From Magnetospira sp. (GTDB lineage Bacteria > Pseudomonadota > Alphaproteobacteria > Rhodospirillales > Magnetospiraceae), in NCBI GenBank assembly GCA_028282245.1, contig JANQIL010000122.1:1-38118 (forward strand): a DNA stretch of 38,118 nucleotides, read 5' to 3'. The number at the start of each line of letters is the position of its first letter. Positions within the stretch are counted from its first letter, which is position 1. A program made the translations under genes and the position numbers. The notes under the pieces are model-generated. The model saw only the letters and a list, made by a program, of their open reading frames with translations. It did not search any database and was not told the DNA's origin. Of the stretch, positions 32,413-38,118 are shown in pieces.

Positions 32413-33087
32413 ATGAAATTGATCGAAGCCGCCAGCCTCGAAGACGCCGGGGCGCGGGTGGCCGGGTTGATCGTCGCCCGGCTGTCGGACGCCATCGACT
32501 CGCGCCGGCCGGCCTCCCTGGTGGTCACCGGCGGAACGTCGCCGCGCCCGGTCTACACCCGGCTGGCCCGCGCGGCGCTGGATTGGGCCCGGGTGACCAT
32601 CACGCTCAGCGACGACCGTTGGGTGCCGGCCGACCATCCGGACAGCAACGAGCGGCTGCTCCGCGAAACCCTGCTGACCGGCCCGGTGGGCGCGGCGGCG
32701 CGGTTCGTCGGGTTGGTCAACGACGCCCCGACCCCGGAAGCCGGCCTGGACGAGACCGAGCGACGCCTGGCCTCTCTGCCCCGGCCGTTCGACGCGGTCT
32801 ACCTGGGAATGGGCGACGACGGTCACGTCGCGTCGCTGTTTCCGGGACGCCCGGAGCTGCGCGAGACGGCCCGACGTTGCGTGGCCGGGCTGGCGCCGGC
32901 CGAGCCGAGGCAACGCATCAGCCTCGCCGCGCCGCTGCTCCTGAACGCCCGGCAGATTGTGCTGATGATCACAAGGGCCAAGCGCCCGGTGCTCGAACGG
33001 GCCCTGGAGCCGGGACCGGCGGACGCGTATCCGGCGCGCCTGCTGCTGCATCAGGACCGGGTGCCGGTGGTCGTCGTGATCGGTTAG
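32413..33087 (+). CDS. pgl: 6-Phosphogluconolactonase (DevB type)
   Basis: A 224-residue 6-phosphogluconolactonase/NagB-fold protein. Motifs: LVVTGGTSPRPVYTRLA, LSDDRWVPADHPDSNERLL, YLGMGDDGHVASLFPG and the ISLAAPLLLNARQI segment. It hydrolyses 6-phosphogluconolactone in the pentose phosphate and Entner-Doudoroff routes. GTG 32368, overlapping the SDR stop, is an alternative start that would couple it to the sugar cluster; ATG 32413 gives the usual N terminus. No zwf or edd is nearby, so its position after the sugar genes may be chance or may signal a NagB-like role. Confidence 0.9.
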   Translation: MKLIEAASLEDAGARVAGLIVARLSDAIDSRRPASLVVTGGTSPRPVYTRLARAALDWARVTITLSDDRWVPADHPDSNERLLRETLLTGPVGAAARFVGLVNDAPTPEAGLDETERRLASLPRPFDAVYLGMGDDGHVASLFPGRPELRETARRCVAGLAPAEPRQRISLAAPLLLNARQIVLMITRAKRPVLERALEPGPADAYPARLLLHQDRVPVVVVIG

Positions 33088-33136
33088 GGTCCGTAGACAA
33101 CACCCACCGACGGGACGACGCCGCAGGGTTGAGGAG

Positions 33137-33166
33137 GCGAGCCGGACCCGGTCAGGCCCGGCTCGC
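33137..33166. terminator. Hairpin between convergent pgl and phaC
   Basis: GCGAGCCGG (33137-33145) pairs with CCGGCTCGC (33158-33166). It lies in the 126 bases between two genes that converge, so it can terminate both transcripts. No T-run is seen on either side, so it may be a weak or Rho-assisted terminator. Confidence 0.5.
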
Positions 33167-33213
33167 GTTCCGATCCCGGCGCGCGGGCCGGGCCATGCCT
33201 TACGCGGCCTCGT

Positions 33214-35013
33214 TCAGCTCAGGCGCGCCTTGACGTAGGAGCCGGGAGCATTCTCGAGGATCTCGACCCCGCCGTCCCCGGGCTTGCGGGCCGGCACCTT
33301 GCCGTCGCCGTACTTGCCGCCGACCCAGGCGAGCCAGTCGCCCCACCAGGAGCCGTCGGTCTGCTTGGCGCCCTCGAACCACTTGTCCGGGTCCTTCGGG
33401 GGCTTGCCGGTCTTGGTCCAGTAGCAGTACTTGTTGGCGGCCGGCGGATTGATGACCCCGGCGATATGCCCCGACCCGGCGAGGACGAACTTGACCGGCC
33501 CCGAAAACAGCTGGGTCGCCGCGTAGGTGGACGGCCAGGGCGCGATGTGGTCTTCCTTGGTCGATAGGAAATAGGCCGGCGTCTTGACGGTGCGCAGATC
33601 GATCGGCACCCCGTCGAAGGTCACCCCGCCGGGCTCGATCAGTTTGTTCTCCAGGTAGAAATTACGCAGATAGTTGCTGTGCATGGTGGCCGGCAAGCGG
33701 GTGGAATCGGCGTTCCAATAGAGAAGGTCGAACGGGAACGGATCCTTGCCCAGGAGGTAGTTGTTGACCACGAACGACCAGATCAGGTCGTTGGCGCGCA
33801 GCATGTTGAAGGTGTTGGCCATCTCCGCGCCGTCCAGGTATCCCTTTTCGGACAGCAGCTTGTCCATGTGGTTGATCTGGAGGTCGTCGATGAAGACCCC
33901 CAGGTCGCCCGGATCGGAGAAGTCCAGCATGCAGGTGAAATAGGTGCAGGTCTTGATCCGGTTGTCGTTCTTGGCGGTGAGATAGGCGATGGTGGCCGCC
34001 ATCAGGGTTCCGCCCAGGCAGTAGCCGATGGCATTGACCTGATCCTCGCCGGTGACCTGCTTGACGATCTCCAGGGCCTTGACCGGGCCGTCCAGCATGT
34101 AATCGTCGAAGTCCTTTTCGGCGTGCCGCTCGTCCGGATTGACCCAGGATATCACGAACACCGACAGGCCTTCGTCGATACACCATTTGATGAACGAATT
34201 CTTGGCGCGCAAGTCAAGAATGTAGAACTTGTTGATCCACGGCGGGCAGATCAGCAGCGGCGTCTTGTACACCTCTTCCGTCGTCGGGGCATAGTGGATG
34301 ATCTGCATCATATCGTTCTGATAGATCACCTTGCCGGGCGTCGCGGCGATGTTCTGGCCGATCGTGAACGCCTCGTAATCGGTCATCGAAATGCGCAGCT
34401 TGCCCTTTCCGCGCTCCAGATCGGTCAGCATGTTCTGAAGACCGCGCAGGAGATTTTCGCCGCCGCTGTCGGCGGTGGCGCGCAGAACCTCCGGATTGGT
34501 GGCGACGAAATTGGTCGGCGACATGGCGTCGATATACTGGCGGGTATAGAATTCCACCTTCTTCTGCGTCTTGTCGTCGAGGCCGTCCACGTCCTGAACC
34601 ACGCCGTGCATCCAACGCGAGGTCAGCAGGTAGGATTGTTTAATGAAATCGAACAGCTCGTTTTCCGTCCAGGCGTCGTCCTTGAACCGCCGGTCGTCGC
34701 GCGCCGGAACCGCCACCGGCTCGGCGTCCTCGCCGAGCATGCGGCGGGTCGTTTGCTGCCACAGGTTCATGTAGCCCTGCCACAGGTTGACCTGCGCCTG
34801 CATCAGGCGGGCCGGATCCTGCATCATCTTGGCGGTCATCTCGAAAAACGCGGCACCAACGCCGAGCGGGTCCGGATTGCCAATCTTCTCGCCCGCCTGT
34901 CGGGTCAGGAAATCGGACACAATGCGCTGGCTGCGTTCGGCGATGTCTGTCATGATCCCGCTGATCTCCGCGGGATCGGGCAGTTTAGGGTCGTTCTTGA
35001 TTGGTTCGGCCAT
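33214..35013 (-). CDS. phaC: Class I poly(3-hydroxyalkanoate) synthase
   Basis: A 599-residue class I PHA synthase that polymerises (R)-3-hydroxybutyryl-CoA on granule surfaces. The catalytic Cys 332 is in the lipase-like box GYCLGGT, Asp 488 in KEDHIAPW and His 516 in GSGHIAGVINPP. The PhaC_N region (about 90-260) with TNFVATNPEVLR is typical, as is PPWINKFYILDL. The start ATG 35013 is preceded by GGGAG; an in-frame ATG at 35109 has no similarity. It is transcribed towards the sugar cluster, away from phaAB. No phaR, phasin or depolymerase is adjacent. Confidence 0.96.
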   Translation of the reverse strand: MAEPIKNDPKLPDPAEISGIMTDIAERSQRIVSDFLTRQAGEKIGNPDPLGVGAAFFEMTAKMMQDPARLMQAQVNLWQGYMNLWQQTTRRMLGEDAEPVAVPARDDRRFKDDAWTENELFDFIKQSYLLTSRWMHGVVQDVDGLDDKTQKKVEFYTRQYIDAMSPTNFVATNPEVLRATADSGGENLLRGLQNMLTDLERGKGKLRISMTDYEAFTIGQNIAATPGKVIYQNDMMQIIHYAPTTEEVYKTPLLICPPWINKFYILDLRAKNSFIKWCIDEGLSVFVISWVNPDERHAEKDFDDYMLDGPVKALEIVKQVTGEDQVNAIGYCLGGTLMAATIAYLTAKNDNRIKTCTYFTCMLDFSDPGDLGVFIDDLQINHMDKLLSEKGYLDGAEMANTFNMLRANDLIWSFVVNNYLLGKDPFPFDLLYWNADSTRLPATMHSNYLRNFYLENKLIEPGGVTFDGVPIDLRTVKTPAYFLSTKEDHIAPWPSTYAATQLFSGPVKFVLAGSGHIAGVINPPAANKYCYWTKTGKPPKDPDKWFEGAKQTDGSWWGDWLAWVGGKYGDGKVPARKPGDGGVEILENAPGSYVKARLS

Positions 35014-35233
35014 GATCTCCCTCTTCGCGATGAGCCCGGCCACCGAGTGGCCAGCCTTAAGTCGATTCACTCTCCCCGTGGCCCGATCTGGCGGACCTTG
35101 TTTCAGCACCGTTTATTTTTGGCGGCCGTTTGTATAGTTTTAACGGAAATTCCGCAGGCTGGAAAATGGAATCGAAGGCGGCCGGCAGGGGCCTCTCGCG
35201 AGTTTAACACAGGCAGACATGGGCAAGGTTAGA

Positions 35234-36268
35234 ATGAACAGGTTGCCGAAGCTGACCGCCGTCGCGTTCATTGTGGCGCCGCTTGCCCTGGGCGGCTGCG
35301 GCTGGACGGAGGATCTGACCGACGGCTGGTTCGACGACGATTCGGACACGGCGGCAACCGGCGACCGCGACCGCCCGTCGGCCGCCGAGGCTCCGGAAGG
35401 CCTGCGATCGGCGTCGCTGCCCGAGGGCCTGGCCGGAGACACCGGCAACCGTCGCTATGCCGACCTGTCGCCAGCCCGCCAGGACGCGGAGTCCGAGCCA
35501 CGGCCACGGGCGCTGGCGCCGACGAGCGCGCCAAGCGCCCTACCCGCGACTCCGGTGGGCGTGGCCCCAGTTGGCGCGGCCCCAGTTGGCGCGGCCCCGG
35601 TTGGCGCGACCCCCGTGAACGCGACTCCAACGCGCGCTGTCGACGCGCCGGCGGCGGCCCCGGTGCCCGACATGCCCTGGCTCGGTCCGCGCCCGCAGCC
35701 ACTGGAGGTGGTCACTTCCGAGGAACAGGCCGGGGCCCGCCTGCCCAATCGCCCGGACGGCGCCGTCTTTGCCGCCGGGATCTACGATCCGAGCGTCGGC
35801 GGCACCGTGGTGGTCGACGGACAGGGCGTGCGGCGCGGCGGCGGCTACGCGGGCGACGACCGGACCGGCACCCTGACCTCCGCCGATCTCGCGATGTCGG
35901 TTCTTCCGCCCGGGGCCGAGAAGGTGGCGACCATCCAGTTCGCCGACGGCTCGTCCCGTCTCAGCGGCGCGGACCGCGAAATCCTGCGTCAGGTGGTCGC
36001 CCTGCAACGGCAGCGCGGCAGCCAGGTGCGGGTGGTCGGCCACGCCAGCAGCCGCACCGCCAATATGACACAATCGCGGCACAGGATGGTCAACCTGGAC
36101 ATCTCGTCGGCCCGGGCCAACGCGGTGGTGCGCGAACTGGTCCGCCTCGGCGCCGACTCCGGCAAAGTGAGCCAAGCTGCGGTGGCCGATCGTTCGCCGG
36201 CTTATTTCGAGGTCATGCCCTCCGGCGAGGCAGGAAACCGCCGGGCCGAAATCTACTTCGTCAACTAG
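35234..36268 (+). CDS. OmpA-family lipoprotein with variable Ala-Pro-Val linker
   Basis: About 344 residues. A lipoprotein signal peptide (KLTAVAFIVAPLALGGCG) has the lipobox LGGC. A long low-complexity region contains an Ala-Pro-Val-Gly repeat (VGAAPVGAAPVGA). The C-terminal OmpA domain has IQFADGSSRLS, VRVVGHASSRT, and the peptidoglycan-contact residues in DISSARANAVV and GNRRAEIYF. It likely tethers the outer membrane to peptidoglycan, like Pal-type proteins. ATG 35219 is a possible start; ATG 35234 has AAGG at a better distance. The TAG stop belongs to the CTAG of the following hairpin element. Confidence 0.85.
   Translation: MNRLPKLTAVAFIVAPLALGGCGWTEDLTDGWFDDDSDTAATGDRDRPSAAEAPEGLRSASLPEGLAGDTGNRRYADLSPARQDAESEPRPRALAPTSAPSALPATPVGVAPVGAAPVGAAPVGATPVNATPTRAVDAPAAAPVPDMPWLGPRPQPLEVVTSEEQAGARLPNRPDGAVFAAGIYDPSVGGTVVVDGQGVRRGGGYAGDDRTGTLTSADLAMSVLPPGAEKVATIQFADGSSRLSGADREILRQVVALQRQRGSQVRVVGHASSRTANMTQSRHRMVNLDISSARANAVVRELVRLGADSGKVSQAAVADRSPAYFEVMPSGEAGNRRAEIYFVN
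35554..35630 (+). repeat. 15-bp tandem repeat in the lipoprotein linker
   Basis: The linker codons form near-identical 15-base units (GTTGGCGCGGCCCCA) repeated about four to five times, the last ones diverged. The repeat encodes VGAAP. Such units are prone to length change by slippage without frameshift. Confidence 0.8.
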
Positions 36269-36339
36269 TGTCCCGAATCCGAAGTTCGGAACATTATTTG
36301 GCAGGCGTTTTCGAACTTCGGATTCGATCAGGACACTAG
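36265..36339. repeat. MITE-like hairpin element, copy A
   Basis: A 75-base element with CTAG at both ends. The arms are GTGTCCCGAATCCGAAGTTCG and CGAACTTCGGATTCGATC then AGGACAC. The core (GAACATTATTTGGCAGGCG) matches, on the opposite strand, the core of the element at 9196-9266. It provides the TAG stop of the lipoprotein gene and can fold as a terminator. TA target duplication is inferred. Confidence 0.75.
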
Positions 36340-36353
36340 GGAATAATCTGATT

Positions 36354-36428
36354 CTAGTGTGGTGGATTCGAAGTTCGCCGTGGAGTTTGCCCCGAATAAT
36401 GTCGCGAACTTCGAATCCACCACACTAG
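36354..36428. repeat. MITE-like hairpin element, copy B
   Basis: A 75-base element with 24-base perfect inverted arms, starting CTAGTGTGGTGGATTCGAAG and ending with its complement in CCACCACACTAG. Its core (36379-36403) differs from copy A, but its outer arm equals one arm of the 9196-9266 element. It sits 14 bases after copy A and about 60 bases before the aminotransferase gene, so it may affect that gene's leader. Confidence 0.75.
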
Positions 36429-36486
36429 CGCGGCCGCGCTGCCCCCGGACTCCCGATCCGCCGGGCGGCCCCGCCGCCCAGATCGG

Positions 36487-37716
36487 ATGCAGACCATGCA
36501 ACAGGAGTTCCACAAGATCCGCCGCCTGCCGCCCTACGTGTTCGCCGAGGTGAACGCGATGAAGGCACGGGCGCGGGCCGCCGGGGAAGACATCATCGAT
36601 TTCGGCATGGGAAATCCGGATCAGCCGACGCCGCCGCACATCGTCGAGAAACTGATCGAGACGGTGCGCGACGGGCGCACCCACCGCTATTCCAACTCGC
36701 GCGGCATCCCGGGCCTGCGCAAGGCCCTGGCGGCCTACTACGCGCGCCGCTGGAACGTCGACATCGACCCGGACAGCGAGGCCATCGTGACCCTGGGGTC
36801 CAAGGAGGGACTGGCCAATCTGGCGTCGGCCATTACCAGCCCGGGCGACGTGATCCTGGTGCCCAACCCGAGCTACCCGATCCATCAGTTCGGGTTCATC
36901 ATCGCCGGCGCCGCTGTCCGCAACGTCCCCGTGGCGCCCGACGAGTCCTTTTTCGCGGCCCTGGAGCGCGCCGTCATCCATTCGGTGCCCAAGCCCACGG
37001 CGCTGGTGCTCAACTATCCGAACAACCCGACCGCCGAGCTGGCCGACATGGATTTCTATGCCCGGGTGGTCGACTTCTGCCGCCATCACGAAATCTGGAT
37101 CCTGTCCGACCTGGCCTACGCGGAAGTCTACTTCGACTCCGCGCCGCCGCCGTCGATCCTGCAGGTTCCCGGCGCGCGCGACATCGCCGTCGAGTTCACC
37201 TCGATGAGCAAGACCTACAGCATGCCCGGCTGGCGGATCGGATTCGCGGCCGGCAACAAGACCCTGATCTCGGCCCTGACGCGCATCAAGTCCTACCTGG
37301 ACTACGGCGCCTTCACGCCGATTCAGGTGGCCTCGACGGCGGCCCTCAACGGCCCGCAGACCTGCGTCGACGACATGCGGGCGCTGTACCGGGACCGCCG
37401 CGACGTGCTGATCGAGGCGCTGGGCCAGGCCGGATGGGAGATACCCGCGCCACGGGCCACCATGTTCGCCTGGGCGCCGATTCCACCCGCCTTCGCGCAC
37501 CTGGGATCGATCGAGTTTTCCAAACTGCTGCTCACCGAGGCCAAGGTCGCGGTCTCGCCGGGACTCGGTTTCGGCGAGCACGGCGATGGCCACGTGCGCA
37601 TCGCCCTCGTGGAAAACCGGCACCGCACCCGCCAGGCCGCCCGCTCGATCAAGGCCTTCCTCGGCACCTACCAGCCGGTTCTCGAAGCGGCCGAGCGGCG
37701 GCGCGCCGCCGGCTGA
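36487..37716 (+). CDS. alaC: AlaC-type pyridoxal-phosphate aminotransferase
   Basis: A 409-residue class I/II aminotransferase. Motifs: DFGMGNPDQPTPPHIVEKL, RYSNSRGIPGLRKALA, LNYPNNPTAELA, and the PLP Lys in FTSMSKTYSMPGWRIGF. The pattern matches AlaC (alanine) and related enzymes; it also overlaps with LL-diaminopimelate and methionine-related aminotransferases, so the substrate is not certain. ATG 36487 or the ATG at 36496 are both possible. Such genes often precede homoserine dehydrogenase; the window ends before this can be checked. Confidence 0.82.
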   Translation: MQTMQQEFHKIRRLPPYVFAEVNAMKARARAAGEDIIDFGMGNPDQPTPPHIVEKLIETVRDGRTHRYSNSRGIPGLRKALAAYYARRWNVDIDPDSEAIVTLGSKEGLANLASAITSPGDVILVPNPSYPIHQFGFIIAGAAVRNVPVAPDESFFAALERAVIHSVPKPTALVLNYPNNPTAELADMDFYARVVDFCRHHEIWILSDLAYAEVYFDSAPPPSILQVPGARDIAVEFTSMSKTYSMPGWRIGFAAGNKTLISALTRIKSYLDYGAFTPIQVASTAALNGPQTCVDDMRALYRDRRDVLIEALGQAGWEIPAPRATMFAWAPIPPAFAHLGSIEFSKLLLTEAKVAVSPGLGFGEHGDGHVRIALVENRHRTRQAARSIKAFLGTYQPVLEAAERRRAAG

Positions 37717-37783
37717 TTCCCTTCGCGGTCCCGGCCGGCCGCCGCTGCCGACACGCCCGGCGATGGGCCTTCCGCATCGGATA

Positions 37784-37900
37784 ATACGGATTCCGAATGA
37801 TCAATTCGGGATCCGCATCCAGTCGCCACTGCGGCGACGGCCTTTGCGAAGCTGGCGGACCGCCAAGCGGGCGGAGCCCGCGCCCGGCGAGGGGTCGGAC
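37784..37900. repeat. Composite palindromic intergenic repeat, copy 2
   Basis: It matches 4587-4680: ATACGGATTCCGAATGATC, the complementary half ending CGGGATCCG, the GTCGCC...GGCGAC hairpin and the GCGGGCGGAGCCCGC hairpin ending CCGGCGAGGGG. Compared with copy 1 it carries about 22 extra bases (TTTGCGAAGCTGGCGGACCG) between the second and third modules. Its place after a coding gene resembles copy 1. No gene is seen in it. Confidence 0.65.
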
Positions 37901-38118
37901 ATACCAATCCTTCCGACCTTCGGCGCGCCGCTGTTCCACGCCCGCGAAGCGGGCTGTTTGGACTTCAAAAAATCCAACGTTTTTAACGTTTCGGAGGGTT
38001 TTCGGATGTCGGAAAAGAGATGGTGCGCCTCGGCGGAGAAAGTTCGAACCGCCTGTTCGAGACGCTGGAGACCTGGAACGCCGTTTTAAGCTGCACCGCA
38101 ACGGATGTTTTCGATCCT
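37901..38118 (+). other. Window end: AT-richer intergenic DNA with possible gene start
   Basis: No gene is supported with confidence. The stretch 37960-38005 is AT-richer than its surroundings. ATG 38006 follows CGGAGGG and opens a 27-codon frame ending at 38089. Another frame from ATG 38020 (MVRLGGESSNRLFETLETWN) runs off the window end and could be a truncated gene. Neither matches a family I know. Confidence 0.3.

Noticed and set aside
36265-36428. CRISPR array
   Set aside because: The repeats are palindromic elements with differing cores and no regular spacers; no cas genes are present.
38006-38089. 27-codon ORF with a good ribosome site at the window end
   Set aside because: Too short and without recognisable features; kept only as a note on the terminal region.

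Overview
The window looks like chromosomal DNA of a GC-rich alphaproteobacterium, most likely of the Rhodospirillales (Magnetospirillum-like) type. The grounds are the gene families and context: class I PHA synthase with phaAB, a proteobacterial phosphoribulokinase, a chorismate mutase-hisC-tyrC operon, and a B12 operon ending in cbiZ. The taxonomic call is inference; there is no rRNA or other marker gene here. No tRNA, CRISPR array, phage or complete insertion sequence was seen.

Layout. 1-134: two mini-palindromes. 135-4587: a membrane-anchored multi-PAS hybrid histidine kinase overlapping a receiver-EAL c-di-GMP phosphodiesterase. 4588-4772: an intergenic repeat. 4773-7681 (minus): tyrosine/phenylalanine operon of chorismate mutase with a decayed prephenate dehydratase, aromatic/histidinol-phosphate aminotransferase, and prephenate dehydrogenase. 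7913-12022: a divergent two-gene ATP-citrate-lyase-like enzyme, with a MITE-like hairpin between the subunit genes. 12004-13038: an overlapping AbrB-type membrane protein. 13025-16249: a DUF4399-like periplasmic protein, an alpha/beta hydrolase, a SemiSWEET gene remnant, phosphoribulokinase and an unknown protein. 16345-17466: apaG and folE.

17593-24323 is a cobalamin uptake and salvage operon: promoter, B12 riboswitch with a visible terminator platform, btuB, a small ORF, btuF, btuC, btuD, tonB and cbiZ, mostly with overlapping start and stop codons. 24697-26653 is phaA-phaB, closed by a strong terminator. 26794-32371 is a nonulosonate (legionaminate-like) sugar-nucleotide cluster: dehydratase, aminotransferase, NeuD-like acyltransferase, PtmE-like nucleotidyltransferase, CMP-sugar synthetase and PtmA-like SDR. 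It is followed by 6-phosphogluconolactonase. phaC lies on the minus strand beyond it, so the PHA genes are split by the sugar cluster. The right end holds an OmpA-like lipoprotein, two tandem MITE-like hairpins, an AlaC-type aminotransferase and a second copy of the 4.6-kb intergenic repeat.

The most unusual items are: the ACL-like enzyme, whose large subunit is about 300 residues longer than usual, has an apparently duplicated citrate-synthase-like module and lacks one expected catalytic His; a family of CTAG-bounded hairpins that supply the stop codons of two upstream genes and show end-swapping; the sugar cluster without visible neuB/neuC; and an undescribed 57-residue ORF inside the B12 operon.
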